A stretch of 64,000 bases of DNA from Xanthostigma xanthostigma (taxonomy: Eukaryota; Arthropoda; Insecta; Raphidioptera; Raphidiidae), in the NCBI GenBank assembly GCA_963575645.1, contig OY754465.1, forward strand, positions 52,413,901-52,477,900, given 5' to 3'. Every line of letters starts with the position of its first letter. Position 1 is the first letter of the stretch. The notes under the pieces are model-generated. The model saw only the letters and a program-made list of their open reading frames with translations, ran no database searches and was not told the origin of the DNA. This document shows positions 33,948 to 45,607 of this stretch, piece by piece. Position numbers and translations under genes: made by a program.

Positions 33948-34111
33948 CCAAGCAGCCGCGAACGGTAATAAAACCGTACACAGTCTTGTTACTGCGCAAG
34001 ACTGTCTTGCGCAGTATCGATTTTTGAGTTAGTGCGCAAATTAGTCTTGCGCAGTAAAAAGACTGTGTACGGTTTTATTACCGTTCACGGCTGCTTGCAA
34101 CGAACCTATTA
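33948..34111. mobile_element. MITE with ends AGGTTCGTTCCAAGCAGCC, copy 1
   Basis: Left AAGTTCGTTCCAAGCAGCCG and right CGGCTGCTTGCAACGAACCT are inverted, followed inward by GAACGGTAATAAAACCG and its complement, then CTTGCGCAGTA words on both sides of a short centre. A second family member is at 48339-48482. No coding capacity. Confidence 0.75.
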
Positions 34112-34468
34112 TATTGCATTTGTTCTTAACGCTATTATACCTACTCTGGTTCTTAATAAAGATGCTATTTTATTCTATTCTATTCTATAGCGCTTTCCCT
34201 CTTCCAGATGTTCATAGAAAAAAAATCTAAATAAAAAAAAATAGACAGTCATTGAGGACTGCTGATAAAAGTGAAAACTTAAAACTATGAAATAACAATG
34301 GTTAACATATACACAGAACTATATAATGTTACAATCTTACAATAATGAAAATTGGAGGCAAAAATCTTTACTGACGCGAACACACAAGATTTTATCCATC
34401 AAAAAATCGCCCAGAAGTTTTCTTTTCAAAAAAAAATTATAATTCATGTAAACAAAACAACGTCAAAA

Positions 34469-34691
34469 TCTTCTTGGTTTCCGGGATTGTATGCAGTGGT
34501 TCATTGGTATTTCTACCTGACGTTTCGTCTACAACTGCGGTAGACATTATCAAAGTCACACACTTACCTGTGAGCAGCCTATGATGGACACTTCGCTTGC
34601 TACCACATCGACTTTGATAATGTCTACCGCAGTTGTAGACGAAACGTCAGGTAGAAATACCAATGAACCACAAGCCCGGAAACCAAGAAGA
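34469..34691. repeat. Palindromic repeat with hammerhead-like motifs in both arms (U3/A8 subtype)
   Basis: Arms 34469-34557 and 34611-34691 are inverted (TCTTCTTGGTTTCCGGG to GACTTTGATAATGTCTACCG and back). Plus-strand motif in the right arm: TTGATAA (34614-34620), a perfect GTCTAC/GTAGAC stem (34622-34627, 34635-34640), GAAA (34641-34644), ACGT (34644-34647), C (34648). The core has T and A where hammerheads have C3 and G8, two bases that pair with each other in the known structure. Stem I is poor here. Inverted terminal copies with hammerheads are typical of Penelope-like elements. The frame 34581-34814 is not a gene. Confidence 0.5.
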
Positions 34692-35116
34692 CTTGGATCA
34701 ACACCGAGCGTGAAATCCGATACACACTTGGATAAAACAAAGTCAGTGAAAAGAAATTATCGTCGAAGAAAATTGTTCAACATTGCATTTTCTTCAAGAA
34801 AATATTTTGATTGATCATGGAGGAACACATTGTATGCGCGAGGATCGGTTATAGAAAAGGAGGTAAAATAAAGGAGATACCTACCTGTGCGAGATTCTCA
34901 ATTGCACTAAGTTTGAGCGCAGTTTGGGGCACGGGGAAAAGCGAGGAAATCAATTAAAACTCTAGAGAAAGACAAGCATCTTTGAGCTGCCGTTGTAAAT
35001 ACGCGTATGCTGTATTATATCTGCAGTCAAAAAGCAAAACTGTTCATGTCGACTTTTTAATAATGTTTTCTACACATGAAGATTGACTCTATTCAATAAA
35101 TAGAGTAACTGTGACA

Positions 35117-35172
35117 GCATTTCAACACTCTGAAGATGATACAAATCGTATCGAAACGTTAGTATTAAATGC
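35117..35172 (+). ncRNA. Hammerhead ribozyme-like fold, type I
   Basis: In order: stem I strand GCATTTCAACACT (35117-35129); core CTGAAGA (35130-35136); stem II GATAC/GTATC (35138-35142, 35148-35152) with an AAATC loop; GAAA (35153-35156); self-complementary ACGT (35156-35159); U at 35160 as predicted cleavage base; stem I return strand AGTATTAAATGC (35161-35172). The two stem I strands pair at 11 of 12 positions with one bulged base. Such hammerheads with very short stem III usually act as dimers. The same core occurs in other repeats of this window. Catalysis is inferred from the fold only. Confidence 0.6.
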
Positions 35173-35345
35173 AAGTTTAAAAAAATCTCAGTATTGCTTC
35201 ATTTTCGATCCTTATGCCACGGAATTCTTTCCAAATACTCATCGTTTTCTATACATTAATTATCTTCAGAAGTTCAGATAGATTTATTTTAATCTATTAT
35301 GTATAGCGTTAGGTAAAACCCGTTTCTTTACATAAATTCTAAATT

Positions 35346-35800
35346 GTATAGTATATTACATCACGAGGGCCGAAAGTGTGATATCTTGCCCTGCGCGCCA
35401 TGATGCCTGAGGCGAATCTGAGGGCATCATTAAGCACAGGGCAAGGTTATTACACCTTCCGCTAGTGTGGTGTATACTATTTTTCTTCATACCTCGGTCG
35501 TAAGCACGCTTATTAAATACATCAATTGATTAATTACATAAAAACACAGATACATTCCAAGCAAGCTTTGAATTTATACGTAAATACACAAATGACAGCT
35601 GTTCGCGACTATTAGCTAAAATGTAATAGGGTTGCTATGGAAACGACATCTAAACAACAGTTGTTTTTTGGTTGTTTTGACTTTACGACCGACTGAACGT
35701 ACGAACTTTCCGCATTTGGGTATGTAATCCCACCAAGGAGTAAATGTTAGACTTTCATCCTTGCAAGAAGTAGGCACTTTCGATCGAGGTATGAAGAAAA
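35346..35800. mobile_element. MITE with ends TTCATACCTCGGTC, copy 2 of 3
   Basis: As in copies 1 and 3: a short palindrome (GGGCCGAAAGTGTGATAT ... ) at 35360-35470 followed by the MITE bounded by TTTTTCTTCATACCTCGGTC and GATCGAGGTATGAAGAAAA. Interior phrases AAAACACAGATACATTCCAA and ACGACATCTAAACAACAG match the other copies. Confidence 0.65.
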
Positions 35801-35914
35801 GTATATTTTCTTTTTTATTAATAGTCTTTTTTTGTTGGAATGAAGAGATACAACACCGTTGATTACACGCACCTTCCCATTACATTTTTTTTTTGTAATA
35901 TATTACATTGACTA

Positions 35915-36290
35915 CTAGCGGTCCGTCCCGGTTTCACCCGGGTGCGATAGATATAATTCTACAAAATGTATTTCGTTTGCGGCCCGACGTCTGAACTAAT
36001 ACCTTTGAGAAAATTCCACCAGATTCAGATATCGCTATTGATACTAAAACAGTTTTTTTCGTTTGCTTCTGAACTAATAGCTTTGAGTAAATTCTACGAG
36101 ATGTCGCTACATGTTACTAGAACAGTTTATTTTCACAAAACACCGTAATTTTGCACAAAATATTTAATAAAAACTATCCTATAGTGTAAGTTGCATCAAG
36201 CAAGACACATTTACAAAGTTTCGTTAAAATTGGTTCAGTGGTTTCGGAGATTAGCGCGGATATCGTGACACGAGATTTTTATATATGTCG
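35915..36290 (-). mobile_element. Helitron-like element, minus strand
   Basis: Minus-strand 3' end: CACCCGGGTGAAACCGGGAC hairpin, GGACCGCTAG, followed by T. The minus-strand 5' region, ATATAAAAATCTCGTGTCAC then CGAAACCACTGAACC, matches the start of the Helitron-like element at 62204-62914. The first bases of the element are displaced by the MITE at 36287-36424. Confidence 0.6.
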
Positions 36291-36424
36291 CCGGGATATT
36301 GTCAAATCCGTGATTTTGTAATTTCACTAGCGAAATTACAATATCACGATTGACAAAGATTTGTGATATTATAATTTCACTAAGTGAGATTATAATATCA
36401 CGGGTTTGACAATATCCCGGCAAC
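36287..36424. mobile_element. MITE with ends GTCGCCGGGATATTGTC
   Basis: Left GTCGCCGGGATATTGTCAAA, right TTTGACAATATCCCGGCAAC, inverted. The interior has two smaller palindromes (TTTCACTAGCGAAA and TTTCACTAAGTGAGA). Flanking ATATAT on both sides is a likely target duplication. Inserted at the start of the Helitron-like element. The minus frame 36235-36453 is not a gene. Confidence 0.7.
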
Positions 36425-37230
36425 ATATATATAAATTTGCTATTTATACTCACTGAATGAACTGACTGGATGATGACGCGTGATGTGATTGGTTACTACC
36501 AATTAAATTGTAACATAAAAATGAAAATTGACAACATGCGCCGTCCTTTTGAATATACCAAATATTCACGTTGCAAACAAGGCTATTAAATATAACCTCA
36601 AAAAAATTTTAACAGCTGACCAATAAGTTGATATTTCAGTGAATCACTCGAGCAGAAAATAGAGTACTGCCTTATTAGATACTTCTCCTTAATAGAATCA
36701 ATTCTTGTTAAGGACATTCTTAAATAAAGTTTTCGCTTTAAATTGCCCCACACGAAATACTTGTACGTCCCTCCGCATTGCGTTGTTTTCAGAAAAATCA
36801 GTTCCGCAACTGTTTATTATGTAAAAAAAAAACTGAATCAAATTCATATAATGCAGTATTTACTAAAAGCCATTATCCAAGTTATATTTTTAACCGATAG
36901 CCGCAGCAATAACCATCATTCATTTATTTATTCAGTCATTACTGAGCGTAGCAGCTGTTTGATTCGTAGCTGGAATGGGACTACGTCCGATACATAACAG
37001 TTAAAAGTCTCAATTGTTAAGCCTCGTTCATAATGCATAGAGATATACGTAACTAGAGTACAGTAGTTCGTAAAAGTGTCCTCGGTTAAGAGAGAGAACG
37101 CTACTGAAAACCAGAAATTTGGTTACTAAAATCAGTATTGTTTTGCATCATCAGTTACCATAGAGATAAGGAGCCATTCAATTATTACGTAAGCAGAATT
37201 TTAGTAATTTAAAAGCATACCATTATTAAA
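36425..37230. other. No recognised gene
   Basis: Frame 36743-36997 has no family features. Nothing else supported. Confidence 0.3.
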
Positions 37231-37700
37231 ATCTTTGATTAACGTCTGAATATAGGATCTTCAAATAAATAAAATTATCAAACTCAATTCTATTAGAAAA
37301 TAAGTAGATACACTAATTAATGTTTATATTTTTAGATTATTTCTGAAATCTAGTGAAATATTGATTTATAATTTTATTATTTTTGTCAATATATAGTCTG
37401 AAAAAAATTGGTCGATAATTTTTTTTGTTTGAAGTATATCATTATTATAATAAAAAACACCGTTATAGCATATATCTCTTCTGCGAATGCGCCGAATTTT
37501 TCCAAGAACAATAGAGATCTTCATATTTGCATATCAAACATCCTCCTAAAAATTGGTTTCAATGCGCTTATTCCTTTGGACTTGTATCGTGTTCACAAAC
37601 AGACGCACAGTTTTTCCAAAAATATGTTTTTTGGATTCGGGGGACCTCAAAACGAGAAGATATTGTAAAATTTTTGAAAAGCGATTTTTGACCTAAACTA
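37231..37700. repeat. Degenerate copy of the 3005-3345 family plus a shared repeat
   Basis: 37231-37422 follows the family (TCTTTGATTAACGTCTGA, AATAAAATTATC, CTGAAA...GAAATATTG, ATTGGTCGATAATTTTT) but the hammerhead-like core is broken. 37480-37590 (CATATTTGCATATCAAACAT, then TTGGTTTCAATGCGCTTAT) recurs at 52630-52690. The frame 37408-37668 is not a gene. Confidence 0.5.
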
Positions 37701-40469
37701 GTATCTACCCATTCCTCACTTGTGGGTAGGAATGATAAAAATAATAAAACGAAGAATTATTTATTTTATGTTTCGATTTGGAACAGTGTGAGTTAAAGGT
37801 CGGCAATGTAGCTCCGAAATGGCTGAGGCCATCATCTATCTTATATGATTTTATTTTGATTAGTTGTCTGCAAGAATCTCGCCGTAATCAAACAGCTCTT
37901 TAATCATCGTCACGATTTGCCGAGAATCTATCTAAATCTTTCATTTACTTATTTGCCAAATATTACGTTACATCGTTGGAGTAATTTTTTTGCTTACTTA
38001 TATATTAGTAGTTATTTATTCAGTTCATTTGTTCTTCAGGTAGCAATTCCTTCGAATAAATAGAGATAATTCGATTCATTAACAATAGTTATGTTTACTG
38101 CAGGTATAAATCTATTCTGCCTTACTTCAAAGGTTTAAATATTTATTCGCCTGATAAAATAATAATGTCCGCCACATAGATCATAATACCTAAGCTATAA
38201 ACGTGGAGTATTATATCTACAGTTGCTCTTGTTAATTTATTTATGTGTTGCTTATTAACCTTTTGTGAAGTGTCTAGTCGTAACACATTAAAGTTAGTGG
38301 GAAGTTTTGTGCCCAATTAAAACATTACCATTTTGTGGAACTTTTTTTTGACATATACACCAACGCCATCGGCCTCAAAATATTCAACAAAAAGAGGAAG
38401 TAGTATAGTGCAGTGCATATTTATTCTTTTATCTAACTTTTCCACCTGATATAAAAAGAGCAAGGAATATACAAGAATGTATACGCATGATAGTGTTAGT
38501 AAACATATTTTTTTTTAACAATAATAGTTCTTTTAATCTGGTTGGCATTCTAATATTTTATAGCACTTTGTTGTATAGTTTTTCGATCTACAACTATTAT
38601 TTTAGCCCTTTTAACATTCATCAATAATTCGATAAAAAATTATGCCGTGACATGTCTCCTGCAGTACGGGCCATCATCACCCCTTTTTAATCAATATTTC
38701 TTCTACACATCATTCATAATATCTGACCTAATTTTTCCCAGCACTGCATTTATATGTAATCAACCGTAATGCATGATTGCTTTAATATACATTCACAATC
38801 TAAATTAATCGAGGCTGACTCTAAACCGTCCGGTTGATCATTTTCCGAAGTTATACTTCTTTAGGCGCGAGTTGAGAGTACACTGAGAGAAGTGATTGTT
38901 TGCGCCAAACAAATATATACGTTCACACATCATTTATTCGAATGAAATGAACTCTATTTGATCTGAATAAACTAGATTTGGATTGAACAACTCAGTCTAT
39001 TTCTAAGCAACAAATAATATGTTTAAAGTAATTGATAGATTAGTTTGCAATGAGTAAATTATTTATTTATTTTGAATAAATACATATGGTAATAATTATT
39101 TATTTGGATGAAACATATTTTGTTTGCACGAAACAATTTCATTTATTTCAAGTAAATAAAATATATTTCTTATATAAAATATAAAGATTTGTTTCTGCGA
39201 AATATACCATGTACTTACCCGGAATAAATATACGAATATACCCGAAAGTTTAGCCCCGAAATATTACGATTTCTTTATTTCCACCAATCCGCGAATTGTA
39301 TCCCTACCATTCCTTATACGCGATCATCAGTGTTCATGCCTGACTCCATGTTTTTTTATTGTAAAACGGCAACTGGACAAAGAGAAGAGTCAGCCATTAA
39401 CAATAAAATGAAAAAAGTGGAAAATGTCTGTGGAAGATTAGTTACAAAGCTGGAAATTTCCGGAACTTGTTCCTGATTTGAATGTAAGTTAATATTTCAT
39501 AATTATGAAAATTTAGTATGATAAATAAGTATCAGGTACCTACAAACTACTTATTAGGTACGTACATAAATTGTTATCACGTTTTTAATAAATAGGTAAA
39601 ACGGTATGTTCTTTAACTTTACGTATTGAATACAATATTATTGTAATTTAAGTATTAGTAATGTACTGTTGCAGATAATTATATTTTTAGCATCAGTCAA
39701 AAACTAAGATATTGCGCCATAATAAAATACGTTAATACAGTAACGTGCAAAAGTATTTGGAAACGCACATGTCAACTATATATATGTTATCAAAGAAATA
39801 CTCATTTTAATATTTTTTTTATCCTTGATCAGCTCACTATAAATTGAAACATAAATTATCTTAAAAAATTATAAAACTCGCTAAAAAACAAATAAAATAG
39901 CTCCATAAAAATACTTGTTACTTTTAATAATAAATATCTAAATAATTATTAAATGTTCAGTTGTTTTTTTTTTCAAAATTTTGTTGGGGTGGGTAACCAT
40001 TTTACTATGTCAAGGGCATGATTTGAAAACGATTGCCTCAAATGGTTGTTGACAGAAGTAAAATTATTCAACTGTATAATATTTTACTGTTATAATAATG
40101 ATATTTGTCGGTATATATTTCTAAACACTTCGTGTGGGTAACAATTATATATTAGCATATTTTTGTTCAGCGTTTTCTTATCTAAATATTTTAAATTAAG
40201 ACAATTGGGTTTTTTGGTACGGCGTAATTAATTTGGTTGATAGCCCGTACATAAAACATCAATGTTTCCAGATACCGTCGTATTTTATCTCTACCTAAAT
40301 AGTATGCACTGCTGAGATATTACCTATTGTGAAATGCGTGGTGTTTCGATTATTTTAGTTTCTTCCCTGTGTTTTTGATACACTACGTAATATAAATAAT
40401 AATATAATATGCAGATATGAATATGCTAGTTAATAACTATATAGTGGTATTTTATTTATTGTTTTTTAG
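37701..40469. other. Intergenic; contains one arm of a dispersed inverted repeat
   Basis: 38100-38260 (TTTACTGCAGGTATAAATCT, AAACGTGGAGTATTATATC, AGTTGCTCTTGTTAATTT) recurs in reverse complement at 45840-46020 and, in part, at 10170-10280. No gene is recognised. 39370-39490 and 40470-40600 may be exon relics of one old gene, see the next entry. Confidence 0.35.
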
Positions 40470-40600
40470 ACACAAAAATTCTGGCTCGGATTTTACTACT
40501 ACCCGCGCATTTATTTCAACCAAAAAGTAGAATAGTAGTGAAGAAAAATCACTGGAAACCATCGATTGAAGAGGCACAGAGTTTGGTACAGTTAGTGAAG
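40470..40600 (+). pseudogene. Possible exon relic of an unidentified gene
   Basis: A TTTATTGTTTTTTAG acceptor precedes and a GTATTTAG donor-like site follows a 131-base segment that is open in one frame: ILARILLLPAHLF, then KKNHWKPSIEEAQSLVQLVK. The composition (balanced, tryptophan, proline) is more protein-like than that of the other short frames here. KKxWKPS-type phrases occur in some insect transposon proteins, but I cannot name the family. Could be a host exon whose partners lie outside or are too short to see. Confidence 0.25.
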
Positions 40601-42026
40601 GTATTTAGAAATTTACTTTTATTCATTTTCTTTTCACCGGTCTTTTACTTAATTCGATTGTGAAAACTATCTATTAGATGACTTATTGTGATTCCAGCGG
40701 AAAAATCAGTCTCGTGTACGGCAACTCTTCACGGAAACAAAGCCTTTCGCTTAATGCTTAACCACTCGTGTAGTTGATTTAAATGTTTGGCGTTTCGTTC
40801 AGCGCCACCCTGTATTTGTAAGTGCAGAGAAAAATTAATGCCGATTCTGATTGCACAAAGCCTTTATGACGAGATTTTCAATGTAATAGCTCAGTAAACA
40901 AATGGTCTCAGAAATTCAAATAGAAATGTGAGGTTTGATGATTTTTTGATTAATTCATTTTAAATGAGGACAGTTCTAATCAGAACTAGTTTTATTTATA
41001 CTCAGAGGTTTAATTTAAAAAAAAAAATTTTTTTTTAATTTTTAGTGGTCTTATTAGTGTCTAAGCAAATCGAAGAGCAACGTTCACGGCGACAACAACT
41101 TTTGTAATATTTCTTTATATTAATTTTCTAAGAAGTTGCTGAACCAATTTCGCTAAAATTTAAATTTGAAACCAGCTTTGAGACATACTCTATCGAATAA
41201 AAGAAGAATCATCGAAATCGGTTTACAGTCGGCGAAGATATCGACGGACATACGTACAAAAACAAAAATACAATCCAATGGAGAATCTCTTCCTTTTTTT
41301 GAAGTTTACGCCTTGATGCATTCATTGAACAGATTGCAGGCAAAGTTCGACATAAATTAATGAAGCGGTAATTGAAAGTATTACGACAAAGATCTGGTAG
41401 AGTGTGAGATAAAGGAGAATTAGAGGTACAGAAAACACCTTCTGGTGTATGTAGCTATGCAGTTACGGAAAACTACATATTATTATGTAAGTGCATTCAC
41501 AAAACTTTAGCGTTCTAATTGAAGTCATAACATTATAGAAATACGTACGAACATACGTGCTTTGATGGTATTGGCATGTTACACATGCATAGGTATAGGT
41601 GAGATTATAATATAGTGTAAACTCTATATAGCGAACTTCTATTTAACGAAAAACTCCTTAAAACATAGGAATTGCTAAGGTTTGTTTGGTTTACATTGTT
41701 ACCCGTATATTAAAACACTTTATATAGCGTAACAACCACTCTCAATAGCGAAACAATACGTCATTATTTTGACCTCAACAATGGAATTCTTAGAAATGTG
41801 TTCTTTTGTTTGTTGTAAAAACATACAATTAAAATACTGGCATAGTAAAAAACGACAAAGTTAGTTGATTTTAATTTTGTTATTTAATTTTTTTAACTTA
41901 ATTTAGTCAATATTAATATCACTTATACGTAAAATTATATTGTTTTCTTTTACTCTCCGTTTAACGAAAACTCTTTATAATGCAATAAAATATTCAGTCC
42001 CTTCAATTTCCCTATAATTATAGAGT
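40601..42026. other. No recognised gene
   Basis: Frame 41166-41360 is preceded by sequence typical of decayed transposon interior (AATCATCGAAATCGGTTTACA, also like 5670-5700). No supported gene or element end. Confidence 0.3.
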
Positions 42027-42340
42027 TTAAATCTTTGATTAACGTCTGATTAGAACTCTTCAATAAATGAAATTATCGACCAATTTTTCAGACAATATAT
42101 TAACAAAAAATATAATTAATACATTAACGTTTCGATCCAGATTTGGATTTTCTTCAGAACTGATCTAAAAAATATAAAAAATAATTTATATTTAATTTCT
42201 AATTCGCTTTATATAAAAATTTATCAAAATTATTAAGTAGTATCAAAATATTGAAAAAATAATAATTAATTATATATTTTTTTGTTAATATATTGTCTGA
42301 AAAATTGGTCGATAATTTTATTTATTGAAGAATAAATTAT
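42027..42340. mobile_element. Inverted-repeat element with hammerhead-like motif, copy 2
   Basis: Arms 42057-42115 and 42281-42330 are inverted (TTCAATAAATGAAATTATCG, ACCAATTTTTCAGACAATAT). The hammerhead-like motif is here on the minus strand at 42126-42157: CTGAAGA, a TCC/GGA-based stem, GAAA, ACGTT. Compared with copy 1 the stem II bases differ but pairing of the inner positions is kept. Confidence 0.5.
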
Positions 42341-42931
42341 AGAGTTTAACCTGTATTTATTTTGGAAAAGATGCGTTTTTAGATTAGGCTTTATTAGAGA
42401 AACCCTTATTATTTTGAGAGGCTACCAAGGTGCATGAATCAACCTACAATAGCTATGTATGTGGTGCAATAATCTATTGTTCTGTAAATACAATAGTGGC
42501 CTATTAAAGACGAAAGTTCAAGAATAGGGACCTTTACCCCATATAATATTACTTACATATGGAAATGTAATTATAATAGTCCTTATGTAGATATAATGCA
42601 TATGTGCATTGTGCATAGAATAACATCTATATTTAGATGTCATCAATTTTGTACTTGGATTCTACAGTCGCCTTTTCGGATTGCACCGGATGTGTGATTT
42701 TGGAGCACACGAATCACTTATTCGATTTGTATGGACGTATAATTGTGTACGGCATCATTTTAGTAAATTAAGATGTTTCAATTGAATTTTCGCATTTTCA
42801 ACAAAATCATAAAATGGTAGATTATGTATCTAGCGAGTGATGACTAATATTTTACGAATATGAAACGAGTGCCAGCGAGTTATAACAGTCATATGTGTCA
42901 TATCAGCACGCACTAGATATATGTATGTATA

Positions 42932-43140
42932 CTAGCCATTACCCGCGGTTTCGCACAAGATTGAGATAAAACACGGATGCGTTCTGATTATTTGGCATAA
43001 TTTTTACCCCTTTATCGACATATAAACCCACTAAGAACGAATTTTATGCAAATCCTATCCAAAACGACCGCCGGGATCGAACCTACGATCTTTAGGTTAC
43101 GAGTGGCCGTTCTATCTCATCGCTAGCTTTGCTGAATGTT
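42932..43140 (-). mobile_element. Helitron-like 3' end with a tRNA-headed SINE fragment
   Basis: Minus-strand end GCGAAACCGCGGGTAATGGC followed by TAGT: CTAG at 42932-42935. At 43070-43130 the minus strand has GATGAGATAGAACGGCC (box A-like) and TAGGTTCGATCCCGGCGG (box B), a tRNA-derived head. The phrase TACAAATCCTATCCAAAACG nearby (here as CAAATCCTATCCAAAACGAC) also occurs at about 62000. Confidence 0.45.
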
Positions 43141-43196
43141 TCACAGTTAAGCAAGGGTACACATGTTTTTAATTAATTTTTCTTTGATCACTAAAT

Positions 43197-43511
43197 CAGT
43201 GGTGTCAAAAATACGCCCAAGTGGGTCGCATCCAGACCTCAAGCCATCTCAATACGGCCCGCGACCAGAATCTATCCAGTGAGAATTTTAGACACCTGAC
43301 ATCAATGAGCTTATGAAAACCGGGAGACCTCAGGTGTCTGGATCCTCAAGCTCGAGATAATTTACCCTTTTTATTACCTTTATATGAAAATTGATTTAAA
43401 CTAAATAAAGATTTTAATTTAGTATGTGTTTTAGTTTGTAATTTACAGTTTGGCTCGCTAACATACCCTAAATCTTATAAACCCTTTAAAACAATCAGTC
43501 TGACACCCCTG
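43197..43511. mobile_element. hAT-type MITE with CAGTGGTGTCA / TGACACCCCTG ends
   Basis: Ends CAGTGGTGTCAAAAATACGC and CAGTCTGACACCCCTG; flanks CACTAAAT and TTCTAAAT match at 6 of 8 positions. The subterminal GGTCGCATCC / GCGGCCCGCGACC-type words are common in one hAT group. No coding capacity. Confidence 0.7.
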
Positions 43512-44805
43512 TTCTAAATAATCAAAAACAAAAAAAGTTTCGCCAGTTATAAAGGGTAAAGAAAGGTATGCTTTACATTGTTTTATTATTTCCTAACCAC
43601 TGAAAAATTGGTTTTTTTTTTACTAAAATGTTGATTTGTTGACCCCAAAACAGTAAAAAGAGAGAAAAAAAACAGTTGTGTGGTTTTAAGAAACCACGAC
43701 GCAAGTGAAACTTTTATTGGATTGTAGGCGTTGGATTGTAGACACTTATCATCACGATTAATTATAAACAACAATATTCACATGAATACACGAATAAAAA
43801 CATGTAAACACTGTACAGCACTTGCCCGCATGACAGACTGACTATGTGTTATACATACTACACGGTCAGCTGATGCTAACCATGGGGGCCGCCATATTGG
43901 CCTTGGCTGCTCTACCGAGCGCCTACACTGAACGTCTTTCACTTTACCCCTACTCCGCGGCCGCCTGTAATGCGACATGCAACAGACGGCCAGAAAAAAT
44001 CGGGGCGATAGAATAAAAGTTTCACTTTAAAAATAAGGAAAAAAAATAATAATAATTAAATTATATTCTCTAAGATTATAAAATTAACATATTTGTTTTT
44101 TTTTTTTGTTATTTTTTGTTTTATAATGTCCGATCAAGTGTTGAGCTCCCACCCTAGCACTGGCTTGCCAAGTTGGGTGGGAGAATTCTTAATGTTTTGT
44201 TATCGGATAAAAATGTAAACACATTTAAAGGAATAAAGAAGTAAATAAATAATAAATAAATAAATTCCGCAACGTCTTAAGTTCAATTTTGTATGTTTTC
44301 AGGACACGTGAGTCAGTAAGTCAATGAGTGTAATTGCCAAATCTATTTTATAACAGTGTACAGTGTACAATCGTGTTACATTTTGTATTCAAGCAGAACT
44401 GTTTCAAATTATAGTTTCTCTTTGCTGCCATACTAAGTCAAAATGTCAGCGCCACACAAAATGCACGAGAAGCATATTAAAATTATTAATTAATACACAA
44501 ATTACATACCTAGAAACAATTGCACAGCGAACAAAGCCAAACACACATCACTGTGTATTTTTCGCATATGTTAGTTTCAACTGTTTACCTACTGTTAACC
44601 CATAACTTTTGAAGTCAATTACAGAGGTTGAGCTTTCAATTTTAAAGTTATATATAGTAGCAAAAGCAATAGTATATTTTTGAAATGACAACTCTATGCG
44701 TATGTCACTTTACTCCCAGAAAAAACATAAATGTAAAAATTATAGTTTAAAAACTAAAAAAAATACACTTTATTATCAAATCGAACTAAAAATAAGATAA
44801 TAATT
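43512..44805. other. No recognised gene
   Basis: Includes a somewhat GC-rich stretch (43860-43980) and overlapping short frames on the minus strand (43586-43774, 43778-43978) and on the plus strand (44363-44605). None shows a domain. An AATAAATAAATAAAT run lies at about 44250-44265. Confidence 0.3.
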
Positions 44806-44810
44806 AATAA

Positions 44811-45005
44811 TAAAATATTTTTAACAAAAAAATTGAACCGACTTCACACTAAAAAGTAAAAAATAATTGCGTATTGAAATGTCGGTGTCAGCCAAAATGA
44901 AATCTATTCCGAGAACTACACCGACTCCAAAACATTTCAATACGCAATTATTTTTTACTTTTTAGTGTTAAGTCGGTTCAATTTTTTTGTTAAAAATATT
45001 TTATT
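44811..45005. repeat. Inverted repeat with 70-bp arms
   Basis: AACAAAAAAATTGAACCGAC ... AATTGCGTATTGAAATG (44811-44881) is repeated in reverse complement at 44933-45005. A GTCGGTGT / ACACCGAC pair sits inside. Confidence 0.7.
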
Positions 45006-45300
45006 TTTCTCTTTTTAGTGTTATTAACATTAAAAATTGGTAAACATACATAAAAAACATTATGCGTGCCTTTGAAATTTGAGAGTTTCCCTTGATTTCT
45101 CCGGATTCTACCATCAGATCCTGACTTGGTTCCGATGGGACCACTTCTGAGGTGCACTCTTTCGAATAAAAAAAAAATTTGTAAATTGGTCCATAATTGA
45201 CAGAGAAATCGGTGAACATCATACATAAAAAAAAAACAAAAAAAATATACAGTCGAACATAGAACCTCCTCCTTTTTGTTGAAGTCGGTTAACAAAGTAA
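45006..45300 (-). repeat. Dispersed insect repeat with AGGAGGAGGTTCT and AACCGACTTC
   Basis: On the minus strand the segment begins AACCGACTTCAACAAAAAGG, AGGAGGTTCTATG, and continues with GAAAGAGTGCACCTCAGAAG and GGAACCAAGTCAGGATCTGA. From memory this combination recurs in many insect genomes as a repeat of unclear class. Two overlapping minus-strand frames (44990-45295, 45001-45222) cross it; I regard them as repeat translations. A genome search would settle copy number. Confidence 0.4.
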
Positions 45301-45305
45301 TTCAT

Positions 45306-45428
45306 ATAGTAAAAAGCGTGGGGTGCTTGATATTACATGTCAAAATTATTTCATTGGTAGGTATAGCTATTTATAAAATTAGTTATAATGAAAATATAGT
45401 ATATTTGGCACCCCACGCTTTTTTAACT
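45306..45428. mobile_element. Small MITE with ends AAAAAGCGTGGGGTGC
   Basis: Left AGTAAAAAGCGTGGGGTGC, right GCACCCCACGCTTTTTTAACT, exact inverted core of 14 bp, with TA at both edges. About 120 bp, no coding capacity; Tc1/mariner origin is plausible from the TA. Confidence 0.7.
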
Positions 45429-45607
45429 ATACCTAATTGAATTATTTTGTTAATAATTATTTTCTACTTTTTAGTTCCGTGTGCTATTAAAGCATGTTTT
45501 TTTTAGTTTTTTTAAACTATAATTTATTTTCTTAATTTTTAGTCTCAACACGACATCAAATTTTCCAAATTTTTAAATTTATAATTTTTTCAAAACTTTA
45601 ATGTTTT

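Noticed and set aside
44990-45295. 101-residue minus-strand ORF as a host gene
   Set aside because: Overlaps a dispersed repeat with the AGGAGGTTCT/AACCGACTTC signature and a second ORF in another frame; no domain.
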